Assembly (NCBI GenBank): GCA_002813895.1 | Contig: CP024912.1 | Span: 1,984,001 to 2,048,000 of the forward strand | Direction: 5' to 3' | Length of the DNA: 64,000 bases | Source of the DNA: Cyanobacterium sp. HL-69 | GTDB taxonomy: Bacteria; Cyanobacteriota; Cyanobacteriia; Cyanobacteriales; Cyanobacteriaceae | Shown: positions 52,991-61,276 of the stretch, piece by piece | Numbering within the stretch: position 1 is the first letter of the stretch | How the letters are laid out: the number at the start of each line of letters is the position of its first letter | Translations under genes and position numbers: made by a program | The notes under the pieces: model-generated | What the model was told of the DNA's origin: nothing | Databases searched by the model: none | The model's input: only the letters and a program-made list of their open reading frames with translations

Positions 52991-53983
52991 CTAATTAACG
53001 ATACACTCTTGTAGTTTTGCCCTTAAGTTATCTGCTGATATGTCTTTGCCTATCATCACTAACTGATTTTTCTGGGGCGTTTGCCATTCTTCTGTGTTCA
53101 AATCATAGCGTTTCCCGCTGAGTTGGAAAATATGTTTTAATTCGCTTTCTGCAAACCATAAAATTCCTTTGGCTCGATATACTTTCGCCATGATATTATC
53201 TGTGATAAAGTTTTGGAATTTATCTACGTTGAAAGGGCGATCGCACTCAAAGGAAACCGATACAAAACCATCTATCTCTAAATGATGGGAATGATCATGA
53301 TGATGATCGTGTTCATGGTGGTGATCATGAGATGATTCTAGCTCATTTTGGGGATAATTATTAACATTACTTCGCTGTATATCTAATATAAGAGGTAAAG
53401 GTATCTTTGCATTTTCACAACATAAAATACTAGCCCCTTGCTTAATAGTAGAAATACTGGTTTCTAATTCCTTGACCTTTTCTTCTGTAACTAAATCAAT
53501 TTTATTTAGTAATATAATATCACCATAAATAATTTGTTGAAGTGCTGCATCACTCTCAAAATATGATGGAGTAAAATTCTCCGCATCGATTAAAGTTAGC
53601 ACAGAATCAAGACGAACTAAATCCCTTAATTCAGGACTTAAAAAAGTTAAAATAATAGGTAAAGGATCAGCAACTCCCGTTGTTTCCACAATTAAATAAT
53701 CAACTTTTTGCTCACTTTCTAATACTTGATAAACAGTATCCAATAAATCATCATTAATAGTGCAACAAATACATCCATTACTTAAACTAAGCATATTTTC
53801 TTCTACCGATACCAACAATTGACTGTCAATATCAATATCCCCAAACTCATTAACTAAAACCGCAACCTTTAAGTTATGGTTATTGCTCAAAATATGATTT
53901 AAAAGAGTTGTTTTTCCACTCCCCAAAAACCCCGTAATAATAGTGACGGGCATTCCTCTTTTAGGTAACATTAAATTGTCCAT
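52991..53983 (-). CDS. COG0523 GTPase, zinc-type metallochaperone
   Basis: 330-aa member of the CobW/YeiR/ZNG family. G-domain motifs are GFLGSGKTTLLNHIL (18-32), LVNEFGDIDID, the metal site NGCICCTINDDL with CICC at 71-74, and NKIDLV. A His-rich stretch of alternating His and Asp (about 216-230, HDHHHEHDHHHDHSHH) precedes the C-terminal CobW_C domain. This layout marks a zinc transferase rather than a cobalamin enzyme. It lies 143 bp downstream of folE in the same direction, behind a Zur-like box, which fits supply of zinc to FolE under zinc limitation. Confidence 0.92.
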   Translation of the reverse strand: MDNLMLPKRGMPVTIITGFLGSGKTTLLNHILSNNHNLKVAVLVNEFGDIDIDSQLLVSVEENMLSLSNGCICCTINDDLLDTVYQVLESEQKVDYLIVETTGVADPLPIILTFLSPELRDLVRLDSVLTLIDAENFTPSYFESDAALQQIIYGDIILLNKIDLVTEEKVKELETSISTIKQGASILCCENAKIPLPLILDIQRSNVNNYPQNELESSHDHHHEHDHHHDHSHHLEIDGFVSVSFECDRPFNVDKFQNFITDNIMAKVYRAKGILWFAESELKHIFQLSGKRYDLNTEEWQTPQKNQLVMIGKDISADNLRAKLQECIVN

Positions 53984-54030
53984 AAAAAAATAAAAATATT
54001 ATTTATAACAACCCATTATAAGTTGTTAAG

Positions 54031-54050
54031 CAAGGGGTTTTAAACCCTTG
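54031..54050. repeat. Core palindrome of the MITE-like repeat, fragment E
   Basis: CAAGGGGTTTTAAACCCTTG, an imperfect copy of the 20-bp palindrome at the centre of the 100-bp element. It lies between folE and the COG0523 gene; an AACAAC...GTTGTT inverted repeat sits just upstream. Only the core is recognisable. Confidence 0.5.
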
Positions 54051-54126
54051 TTTTGTCCGTTGATCAGATTTATTACCACCTTTTTGGGATTTTACAAAAA
54101 ATTTAGTAATATTCTAATGATTAATC

Positions 54127-54786
54127 TCAATTATTAAAAGTAGGGCGATGCTGAATCAAATTCATAAACTCTTGGCGGGTTTTTGCGTCCTCCGAAAAAA
54201 CACCTCTCAAAGCGCTGGTAGAAGTCCAAGAGCCTGGTTTCTGTACCCCACGCATAACCATACACATATGACTCGCTTCCACGACCACAGCCACCCCTTG
54301 GGGTTGCAATAAACCCTGTAACGCATCAGCAATTTGAGATGTTAAACGTTCTTGTACCTGTAATCTTCTAGCATACATTTCACAAATTCGAGCAATTTTT
54401 GATAATCCAATGACCTTACCATTAGGAATATAAGCAACGTGCGCTCGTCCAAGAATTGGCAAAATATGGTGTTCACAAGAGCTAAACAAATCAATATCCC
54501 TCACCAAAACCATTTCATTGGATTTCTCATGAAATACCGCCCCATTAAGCAATTCATCCAAGGATTGATCATAACCTGAGGTAAGAAACTTAAGAGCTTT
54601 AACCACTCTTTTTGGAGTATCTTTCAATCCTTCCCGTTCTGGATTTTCCCCCAAACCTATCAGTAACGTTCTCACCGCTTGAATCATCTCTTCCTGCGTT
54701 ACTTGAGGCCTAGACTCCGTAGCAAGAGAAGGTAGTTGGTTTTCTTGCACCGTTGCTTTCATCATCGAGGATTCAGTGAATGTCAT
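54127..54786 (-). CDS. folE: GTP cyclohydrolase I, type IA (FolE)
   Basis: First step of tetrahydrofolate and pterin synthesis, making dihydroneopterin triphosphate from GTP. 219 aa. The zinc ligands of the classical zinc enzyme are all present: Cys104 and His107 in SSCEHHILP and Cys175 in [28 protein letters not shown] is the family signature. The N terminus (about 25 residues) is variable with three Met choices; I kept the first. A Zur/Fur-like palindrome lies 34-48 bp upstream of the start. The COG0523 metallochaperone gene follows in the same direction. Confidence 0.96.
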   Translation of the reverse strand: MTFTESSMMKATVQENQLPSLATESRPQVTQEEMIQAVRTLLIGLGENPEREGLKDTPKRVVKALKFLTSGYDQSLDELLNGAVFHEKSNEMVLVRDIDLFSSCEHHILPILGRAHVAYIPNGKVIGLSKIARICEMYARRLQVQERLTSQIADALQGLLQPQGVAVVVEASHMCMVMRGVQKPGSWTSTSALRGVFSEDAKTRQEFMNLIQHRPTFNN

Positions 54787-54819
54787 GGTATTTTGTTCAT
54801 AAATCTTTAATTATTAAAA

Positions 54820-54834
54820 TGATAACCATTATCA
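54820..54834. promoter_or_regulatory. Zur/Fur-like box upstream of folE
   Basis: TGATAACCATTATCA: a 7-1-7 palindrome with one mismatched pair, very close to the cyanobacterial Zur consensus TGATAATnATTATCA and also compatible with Fur boxes. It starts 34 bp upstream of the folE start codon, a normal operator position. The downstream COG0523 zinc chaperone gene supports Zur over Fur. Confidence 0.65.
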
Positions 54835-54869
54835 AATAAAATGACAATTGCAAAAGTCTTGAATATTAA

Positions 54870-54969
54870 GTAGGTTGGCGAAATTAATTATAGCTCTTAT
54901 TTTATTAAGACTCTTATGAACAAGGGGTTTAAACCCCTTGCCTAAATCGATTTAATTATGCCCACTTAC
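54870..54969 (+). mobile_element. MITE-like element, copy B (100 bp)
   Basis: Starts GTAGGTTGGCGAAATTAATT and ends ATTTAATTATGCCCACTTAC. The centre is a perfect 20-bp palindrome, CAAGGGGTTTAAACCCCTTG (54921-54940). It differs from copy A at only five of 100 positions. It sits between the Zur-like box of folE and the ComFB gene, so it may add or separate regulatory signals. Confidence 0.8.
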
Positions 54970-55194
54970 TTAGAAAAATAGCTACTCTGTCCAAAGGTCA
55001 TAAAAGAGTTTCAGCCCTCTATTTACGATGAGTTTGAAGTATAATTTATTAGTGGACTAAAGCGAATCACATTTTCTGAAATATGTTGCTCGGTTCTGAT
55101 ATTAATTTATTGTTTATTCAAAAATAAACTAAGTTCTATCTATCAAATCCAAGAAATCTAAAGGATTCCAAGATTAAAATAACTGACTCAAACC

Positions 55195-55731
55195 ATGACA
55201 AACGAAAAAAAAACTTATAAAAATGTAATGGAAATATTGGTTGATGAAGAAATAGAATATCAATTAGTTCACAATAAAACAATTAATCCTAACCTAAGAG
55301 ATTATATAAATCCTATTGAAGTGGCAACTTTTGCTCTTAATCGTTTGCCTAGCTTATATGCTTCTTCCACAGAGGGAATTCAAAAACAAAAAAGAAGAGC
55401 AATTATCAAATATAAAAAAGAAATACATCAAGCTGTAACCCAAGGATTTGCTGCAGTTGAGCGAGATCCCCTCAGAAAGTCAACTCCTCTATCAAGTGAA
55501 AGGGAAGACATTATTTCGGATGCGAGAAAAACATTGACTAAATTTGATGAGAATATTCCTAAAGAAGAGTTATCTTTAATTGTTGAATTTATGGAAAGTT
55601 TTTTGAACAAGATACAGAATGGGGAGATTACATCGGCAGAAATAATTAAACTTTATTATTTATTAGATTTTTATTGGGAAGAAGACGGGGAGGGGTTGAT
55701 GCAGAATAAAAGTGTTCGTTGGTATGGGTAA
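55195..55731 (+). CDS. ComFB-family protein (cyclic dinucleotide-binding type)
   Basis: 178 aa. The N-terminal ComFB domain (about 8-95) has NVMEILVDEEIEYQL and NPIEVATFALNRLPSLYASS, the signature of late-competence ComFB proteins. In cyanobacteria, ComFB/CdgR homologues bind c-di-GMP or c-di-AMP and influence cell size, motility and competence. A charged C-terminal helical extension (about 100-178) follows. No DNA-binding motif is evident. The gene has its own upstream region containing a MITE-like element, and its product may act with the pilin genes elsewhere in the window. Confidence 0.87.
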   Translation: MTNEKKTYKNVMEILVDEEIEYQLVHNKTINPNLRDYINPIEVATFALNRLPSLYASSTEGIQKQKRRAIIKYKKEIHQAVTQGFAAVERDPLRKSTPLSSEREDIISDARKTLTKFDENIPKEELSLIVEFMESFLNKIQNGEITSAEIIKLYYLLDFYWEEDGEGLMQNKSVRWYG

Positions 55732-55911
55732 TGGTAAAACCAAGAAATAGAAGTAAGAGAGTTTTTGATTCAAAATTTTTGAGAAATTTCTTTTGATGTG
55801 GTTAAAATTTCCCCATTTTTTTAAATTCTGTGTGATCATTGATAATCGATAATAAATCATTAATAATTTAGTGATGTATCTTGAATTGTTAAAAAAGGAA
55901 CTATATTAACG

Positions 55912-56541
55912 GTGACACTAGCAGAACTAATAGAAAAGGGTGGATTTTCCATTTGGCCTTTGTTATTCTTATCGATTCTCGCTCTAGGAACTATTGTCGA
56001 GCGCATTTGGTTTTGGTCAAAGGTTCTGGTGAAGGAGGAACAAATTTTAAATTCGATTATGGATGCGGCGACAACAAACTGGGGGAAAGCTGGAGAGATT
56101 GCTTCTCGTTATCGCAATCATCCTTTGGGAAAATATCTTAATACTCCTTTACAGTTGGATAATCCAGATCCTGAAGTATTCCATCTTGCCCTTGAAACTG
56201 GTGCAGATGATGAGCTTTCTCAAATGCGTAAGGGGGATAAAATTCTCGAAGGGGTAATTGCTTTATCTCCTCTGTTGGGTTTATTGGGTACAGTATTGGG
56301 TTTAATTCGCTCCTTGGGTTCTATTTCCCTCAGTGATTTGGGTACAGCTTCAACAACAGGGGTAACTCTTGGTATTGGTGAGTCTTTGATTTCTACTGCG
56401 GTGGGTTTAGTGGTGGCGATTATTGCGGTGGTTTTTTATCGTCTTTTTCAGGCTTTTTGGGCTAATCAGGTCAGAATTTTTCGGAAGGCTGGAAGTGATT
56501 TGGAGTTGATTTATCGTCAAAAATGGAATGTGGATGAGTAG
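55912..56541 (+). CDS. exbB: ExbB/TolQ/MotA-family proton channel protein
   Basis: 209 aa with three membrane helices: about 13-30 ([18 protein letters not shown]), 120-140 ([19 protein letters not shown]) and 160-185 ([19 protein letters not shown]). The second has the conserved Gly-rich, Thr-containing pore signature ([15 protein letters not shown]). The start is GTG at 55912, with AAAAAAGGAA 13 bp upstream. With ExbD it uses the proton motive force, probably to power a TonB-dependent outer-membrane transporter (iron or other metal uptake). No tonB gene is in the window. Confidence 0.92.
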   Translation: MTLAELIEKGGFSIWPLLFLSILALGTIVERIWFWSKVLVKEEQILNSIMDAATTNWGKAGEIASRYRNHPLGKYLNTPLQLDNPDPEVFHLALETGADDELSQMRKGDKILEGVIALSPLLGLLGTVLGLIRSLGSISLSDLGTASTTGVTLGIGESLISTAVGLVVAIIAVVFYRLFQAFWANQVRIFRKAGSDLELIYRQKWNVDE

Positions 56542-56714
56542 AAGTTGAGGTCCACAAGAATTAAATTTTGATGGTTTATAATTTAGTGAGTAATTAATTT
56601 AAAGTGGATCGTTTATTGTATCAGTGTTGATAATTGCTAATCTATGGGTAGCTAGACACTGATATTTGAATTCGCTTAATCAAAAATAAGGTTTTTATTT
56701 TAGTCTATATATTT

Positions 56715-57356
56715 ATGACACAGATACCAGTACCAAAGAGAAACAAGAGTAATTCTTCTCAAAAATATGCCCCTCGCCCTCTCAAGTTATGGGGTGATAT
56801 GAATACTCAGCCGGAGGTTAGAATTGAGATTGTGCCGATGATTGATGTCATTTTTTGTATTTTGACGTTTTTCATTTTGGCGGCGGTGGGTTTTTCTAGA
56901 CAACAGGCGATTAATTTGAATTTACCAAGGGCAACTACTGGCACGGCACAGATGCGGGAGATGTTGGTGGTAGCTCTTGATAATCAAGGGCAGCTTTATT
57001 TGGAAAAACAACCAGTAAGCCAAGTTCAACTTTATAGCGCCATAAAAAATTATAATACGATTAATCCTTCTGGATTGATGGTGCTTCACGCCTCTGAAGA
57101 GGTGCGTTACAGTCAGGTAGTGGAAGTTTTGGATATGTTGAAAGAGGTAGGGGGCGATCGCGTGGCTTTGGCTACTCTGGCGGGTAACTCCCAAATCCCC
57201 ACGGAAAATCAAACTCCGACCCCAGGGATAAATCCTTATCTCAACCCTGATAGTAATAATATCCTACCAAATAATAATGGCGGTGGCGAAGGTGAAAATA
57301 TGCCTTCTTCCCCTGTGCCTTTACCTCCTGTACCCGAGTCTCCTCCTTCTTTTTAA
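56715..57356 (+). CDS. exbD: ExbD/TolR-family biopolymer transport protein
   Basis: 213 aa. After about 35 cytoplasmic residues, one membrane helix carries the essential Asp: RIEIVPMIDVIFCILTFFIL (Asp near 44). The periplasmic domain (about 75-155) ends SQVVEVLDMLKEVGGDRVAL, the usual ExbD fold. The C-terminal tail (about 165-213) is Asn/Gly/Pro-rich and ends in proline pairs (VPLPPVPESPPSF), unlike E. coli ExbD; it may span or bind peptidoglycan. It partners the ExbB gene 173 bp upstream. Confidence 0.92.
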   Translation: MTQIPVPKRNKSNSSQKYAPRPLKLWGDMNTQPEVRIEIVPMIDVIFCILTFFILAAVGFSRQQAINLNLPRATTGTAQMREMLVVALDNQGQLYLEKQPVSQVQLYSAIKNYNTINPSGLMVLHASEEVRYSQVVEVLDMLKEVGGDRVALATLAGNSQIPTENQTPTPGINPYLNPDSNNILPNNNGGGEGENMPSSPVPLPPVPESPPSF

Positions 57357-57457
57357 GACTCTGGAAATGGTGGATTGTTAGTTTTTTGTTGGGAAAGGAC
57401 TAAATTGACGTAGTTCTTTCCTTGAGTCTTTGTCAATCTAATTTTTAACACCTACGC

Positions 57458-57491
57458 AAAAAGCACCCCCCAACTAAGGAGAGTGCTTTTT
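57458..57491. terminator. Bidirectional terminator between exbD and psbA
   Basis: AAAAAGCAC and GTGCTTTTT are perfect 9-bp arms with a 16-nt loop. The T5 end serves both strands: exbD (plus) and psbA (minus). It lies about 40 bp beyond the psbA stop. Confidence 0.85.
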
Positions 57492-57529
57492 AGTTATTAT
57501 TTAGTTGTTAAACTAACTTCCGTTAGATA

Positions 57530-58597
57530 TTAACCGTTGATTACAGGAGCAGAAACTGCTTCAGCAGAGGCTAAGTCTAAGGGGAAGTTGTGAGCATTAC
57601 GTTCGTGCATTACTTCGATACCGATGTTGGCACGGTTTAATACGTCTGCCCAAGTTCCAATGACGTGACCTTGGCTATCTAAGATAGACTGGTTGAAGTT
57701 GAAACCATTTAAGTTGAATGCCATGGTGGATACACCCATTGCGGTGAACCAAATACCAATTACAGGCCATGCACCTAAGAGGAAGTGTAACGCGCGGCTG
57801 TTGTTGAAGGATGCATATTGGAAGATTAAACGACCAAAGTATCCGTGAGCAGCTACGATGTTGTAGGTTTCTTCTTCTTGACCGAATTTATAACCGTAGT
57901 TTAAAGACTCGGTTTCGGTGGTTTCACGTACCAAAGAAGAGGTTACGAGAGAACCGTGCATTGCGGAGAATAAAGATCCACCAAATACACCAGCTACACC
58001 TAACATGTGGAAGGGGTGCATTAAGATGTTATGCTCTGCTTGGAACACGAACATGAAGTTGAAGGTTCCAGAGATTCCCAAAGGCATACCATCAGAGAAA
58101 GATCCTTGACCGATAGGGTATACTAAGAATACTGCAGTGGCAGCGGATACAGGTGCAGAGTATGCAACACAGATCCAAGGACGCATTCCTAGACGGTAGG
58201 ATAGTTCCCACTGACGACCCATGTAACAGAAGATTCCGATTAAGAAATGGAATACTACTAATTGGTAAGGGCCACCATTGTACAACCACTCATCTAAAGA
58301 TGCTGCTTCCCAAATAGGGTAGAAGTGTAGACCGATAGCGTTGGAGCTAGGTACTACTGCACCAGAGATGATGTTGTTTCCGTATAATAAAGAACCTGCT
58401 ACAGGCTCACGGATTCCGTCGATGTCCACAGGGGGAGCAGCTACGAAAGCGATTAGGAAACAAGTGGTTGCAGTTAGTAAGCAAGGGATCATTAACACAC
58501 CGAACCAACCTACATAGAGGCGGTTATTGGTAGAGGTGATCCACTGACAAAACTGCTCCCATGCGGAAGACTGTTGTTGTTGTAAAGTGGTAGTCAT
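57530..58597 (-). CDS. psbA: Photosystem II reaction centre protein D1
   Basis: 355-aa D1, the core subunit that carries P680, pheophytin, QB and manganese ligands. Landmarks (canonical numbering is one higher): Tyr160 as YZ and Asp169 in [11 protein letters not shown], His in [14 protein letters not shown], Ser264 of the QB pocket in [11 protein letters not shown], and the C-terminal DLASAEAV, where processing after Ala exposes the carboxylate ligand. Gln129 corresponds to Gln130, the low-light form, and Ala replaces Ser270. The C-terminal tail is slightly shorter than the usual 360-aa protein. The gene has its own strong promoter and terminator. Confidence 0.98.
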   Translation of the reverse strand: MTTTLQQQQSSAWEQFCQWITSTNNRLYVGWFGVLMIPCLLTATTCFLIAFVAAPPVDIDGIREPVAGSLLYGNNIISGAVVPSSNAIGLHFYPIWEAASLDEWLYNGGPYQLVVFHFLIGIFCYMGRQWELSYRLGMRPWICVAYSAPVSAATAVFLVYPIGQGSFSDGMPLGISGTFNFMFVFQAEHNILMHPFHMLGVAGVFGGSLFSAMHGSLVTSSLVRETTETESLNYGYKFGQEEETYNIVAAHGYFGRLIFQYASFNNSRALHFLLGAWPVIGIWFTAMGVSTMAFNLNGFNFNQSILDSQGHVIGTWADVLNRANIGIEVMHERNAHNFPLDLASAEAVSAPVING

Positions 58598-58638
58598 CTT
58601 TTATGATTTCTTTATGATGTTTTCGAGGTACAATAATT

Positions 58639-58655
58639 GAGTGAATTTATCACTC
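58639..58655 (-). promoter_or_regulatory. Perfect hairpin at the predicted 5' end of psbA mRNA
   Basis: GAGTGA-ATTTA-TCACTC (6-bp stem, 5-nt loop). If transcription starts 6-8 nt below the -10 box, this stem lies at the very 5' end of the about 58-nt leader, a position that can protect mRNA from decay. Confidence 0.5.
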
Positions 58656-58662
58656 TGTAGAT

Positions 58663-58692
58663 ATGATAATACACCAAGTAAAGTTTTGTCAA
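58663..58692 (-). promoter_or_regulatory. psbA promoter
   Basis: On the minus strand TTGACA (58687-58692) is a perfect -35 box. Downstream are overlapping -10 candidates TATTAT (58666-58671, 15-bp spacer) and TATCAT (58663-58668, 18-bp spacer). Group-1 sigma promoters of this kind drive psbA genes in cyanobacteria. Confidence 0.75.
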
Positions 58693-58864
58693 GGATTTTA
58701 AGAAATCTTTTTTCGAGGGGCTGAAGTGCTAGCAAATAGGGGGTATGGAGTCTTTACAATATGAAAAAAATCTTGGGTTGATGGTTTTACCCTGATATGG
58801 TGTTTATGGTTTGCAACAGAGGAGATTGAGGTGTCGTGGGTAGCTGTTCATAAAAAATGAAGAA

Positions 58865-58889
58865 GCTCTCAATATGAGAAAATGAGAGC
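58865..58889 (-). terminator. Hairpin after tldE (candidate terminator)
   Basis: GCTCTCA and TGAGAGC, 7-bp arms and 11-nt loop, 31 bp after the tldE stop. On the minus strand it is followed by TTCTTCATTTTTTATG, a broken T-tract. Confidence 0.6.
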
Positions 58890-58920
58890 ATTTCTGAGTA
58901 AAAGATTAAAAACTGAGAAT

Positions 58921-60261
58921 TTACTGTCCTGTGATAGAAAGGCTATCTACCCAAATACGAGGACATACACCGCTGGGGGTGATTTCGGCTTCTTCTTCGA
59001 TAAAAATAATAGATTTTAATAAATCAAGGAAGTCTCCTGCTACGGTGGCGGCCTCGATGCTGGTTTTTTCTCCTTTGTTAATTAACCAACCATCAAAGGG
59101 AAGGGAGAATGAGCCTTGTAATGAGTTTACCCCTGCATGGAGGGCTTGAACGTCATCAATTAAGATTACGTTTTCTGCTTCATCGAGGTTATATTTTTGG
59201 GTGGGTTGTTGCCCTCGGAAAACATGGAAAAAGTTGGGGCTAATACTTACTTTTGCCCCGATGTTGGCATTGCCTGTGGGTTGGGCTTTCATTCTCTTGG
59301 CAGTAACGCTACTGTGGAGGAAATTCGTTAATACTCCTTCGAGGATGAGGGGAAGGTTTTGGGTGGGGGTACCTTCTCCGTCAAAGGTTTCTCCGCTGAT
59401 GTTGGCGGGGTGCAGGGCATTGTCGGATACGGATAGGAGAGGGGATGCTATTTTTTCACCGAGGGATTCGGGGGTGGAAAGACTTTGTTTATCGAGGATG
59501 CTTTGGGCGTTATAGAGGTTACTAAATGCACCCAATAGGCTTAGGAAGGCTTCGGGGGAAAAGACGACTCTATATTTTCCTGATTTGATGGGTTGATAGT
59601 CTAGGTGGCTAATGGTTTTGGTGACGGTTTCTTGAAAACAGCTATCTATGTCTAGTTTGGGTAGGCTGGGGGCGATTTTGAATGCTCCTCCGCTACGGGG
59701 TTTTCTGCCTTCTTGTTCGGTGGTAGCGTATAAATAAATAGTGGCGTAGGTGCGGTTTTCTTCTCTTAATGCTCCTTCGCTGTTGAGGTAGAATCTCTCT
59801 ATTTCTTGTTCTGATATTCCATTATAGGGTACCGAGGCGATCGCACTGTGGGCTTTTAATAAATTATCTTCTACGGTTAAAAGTTTTTCGATTAACTCAG
59901 CAGGGGGGGTTTGCTCTCCTAATTCTACTTGGACTTCGGGTAAGGGGGATTTTGCTTTGTCACTAAAATCAGGAATATTTTCTTTCACACCAAAAAAACT
60001 AGCTTCATAGGCAGTTTTCAATGCTGCTTCAATGCCTTTATCATCCACGTCGGTGGTGGATGTCACCCCAATTTGGTTATCATCATTCCAAACTCGCACA
60101 ATGACACTAGATTTGTGGGAGGCTTTTACCTGTTTTGGCTCCCCTTGAAATACTTGAACACTGGTTTGCTCTACCGTTGAGCCATAAATGTCGTATTTTT
60201 TGATATTTAACTTTTCTGCTTTTTCTTTGGTGTTAAGGGCGATCGTTTGTGCTTTTGACAT
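58921..60261 (-). CDS. TldE/PmbA-type protein (TldD family)
   Basis: 446 aa. The TldD/PmbA family forms TldD-TldE heterodimers that degrade modified or unfolded peptides; TldD holds the HExxxH zinc site. That motif is absent here, so this is the TldE/PmbA-like partner. Family phrases include VIVRVWNDDNQIGVTSTTD near 52-70, GKYRVVFSPEAFLSLLGAF, GETFDGEGTPTQNLPLI and LQGSFSLPFDGWLINKGE near the end. No tldD gene is in the window, so the partner must be encoded elsewhere. A hairpin follows the stop. Confidence 0.9.
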   Translation of the reverse strand: MSKAQTIALNTKEKAEKLNIKKYDIYGSTVEQTSVQVFQGEPKQVKASHKSSVIVRVWNDDNQIGVTSTTDVDDKGIEAALKTAYEASFFGVKENIPDFSDKAKSPLPEVQVELGEQTPPAELIEKLLTVEDNLLKAHSAIASVPYNGISEQEIERFYLNSEGALREENRTYATIYLYATTEQEGRKPRSGGAFKIAPSLPKLDIDSCFQETVTKTISHLDYQPIKSGKYRVVFSPEAFLSLLGAFSNLYNAQSILDKQSLSTPESLGEKIASPLLSVSDNALHPANISGETFDGEGTPTQNLPLILEGVLTNFLHSSVTAKRMKAQPTGNANIGAKVSISPNFFHVFRGQQPTQKYNLDEAENVILIDDVQALHAGVNSLQGSFSLPFDGWLINKGEKTSIEAATVAGDFLDLLKSIIFIEEEAEITPSGVCPRIWVDSLSITGQ

Positions 60262-60370
60262 GTAATCTTCTAAGATAATTGCTACTAATGATCAAGAACT
60301 GGATGAAAATAATGTGCCTAATCATATACCAATATACCCGAAATATTAGTGTTTAATTGCCACACAATAA

Positions 60371-61114
60371 TTAACTCAAAGGATATAACCCAAACTGATT
60401 TTTTATTTTGTCTGTTAATTTACGTCTATTAAGCCAATTGAATTTTAATATACCTTCATTGCCTGACATATTCTCTCCTCCTCCAAGAGTATAGATAGCT
60501 CCAATAAATGGTAAAGGCTTCAAAGGATAATTTTTAGCATTCATTTTATCTCGAATTTTTTGATGATCTAAATAAAATTTATAATATCCATATCCCCTGT
60601 TATATTCGGGGTTATCAGGAATATCAAGTATATCATATTTAAGAATATTTGCAGTTCCTGAGAGAGTATAAAATTTTTTTATTTTGATATATACACAAGA
60701 TTCTCCTTCCAAATATTTATAACCATTAGAAAAATACCAACCATTACAAGAAGGATTTTTTTCCACAAAAGAAGCTAATTTTGAGCTTACACAATCATCT
60801 GCATCAACCAACATCACATGGGTAGGATTATATTTTTTTGCTTCCACTATTCCCCTTAAAACTTTTCTTCCTTTATCTGTTAATCCTTTTACAATTTTAT
60901 TGGGGTGTTCAGGAATATCATAGATCATCTGTACATACTCTATTGCAGGATGGGAAAATCTAACAAGCGGCTTCTCATGACAGACTACAACCACTTGAAA
61001 CTGAGAAGATGTTTGATTACAAATAGATTTTAAAGTTCTTTCCAACAATTGACTAACTTTATCCCAAGATTTAGATACTTGTTCACTTTTCAGTGGAACC
61101 ACAAAAACTAACAT
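60371..61114 (-). CDS. Glycosyltransferase, GT-A fold (family 2-like)
   Basis: 247 aa. The N terminus LVFVVPLKSEQVSKSWDKVS is the first GT-A strand and loop, and MLVDADD at 101-107 provides the metal/nucleotide-sugar DxD. It is shorter than most GT2 enzymes and has a distinctive middle (EKNPSCNGWYFSNGYKYLEG) and a basic C-terminal tail. No membrane helix. Divergent from the sulfotransferase across 162 bp; the pair may decorate a sulfated polysaccharide or lipid. The gene is AT-richer than its psbA-side neighbours, suggesting acquisition. Confidence 0.75.
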   Translation of the reverse strand: MLVFVVPLKSEQVSKSWDKVSQLLERTLKSICNQTSSQFQVVVVCHEKPLVRFSHPAIEYVQMIYDIPEHPNKIVKGLTDKGRKVLRGIVEAKKYNPTHVMLVDADDCVSSKLASFVEKNPSCNGWYFSNGYKYLEGESCVYIKIKKFYTLSGTANILKYDILDIPDNPEYNRGYGYYKFYLDHQKIRDKMNAKNYPLKPLPFIGAIYTLGGGENMSGNEGILKFNWLNRRKLTDKIKNQFGLYPLS

Positions 61115-61276
61115 ATAATTTTATAAATAATTATCGAATAATAATAGCTCAGAATAATTTTTTTTTCTATTTATAGCAGATCATAGTCTTTTGTCTGTAT
61201 TCAAAATTTAATGAGTAAATAGATTAAATAGTAAACTTATATTTCAAACTTTCATAATTATATTTTATTTAATAAA

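Larger units (their letters stand above)
54787..55194. other. Divergent folE/comFB intergenic region
   Basis: 408 bp. It holds the Zur-like box (54820-54834) near folE and MITE-like copy B (54870-54969). The remaining 225 bp before the ComFB gene show no ORF or RNA fold that I can support. Confidence 0.7.
58598..58920. other. psbA promoter/5' leader and tldE downstream region
   Basis: 323 bp. It contains the psbA promoter (58663-58692), a leader hairpin (58639-58655) and the tldE terminator-like stem (58865-58889). The middle 170 bp hold no gene I can support. Confidence 0.75.

Noticed and set aside
57811-58289. ORFs antisense to psbA
   Set aside because: They mirror the strongly conserved psbA coding sequence. 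An antisense RNA is possible, but nothing in the sequence supports a protein.
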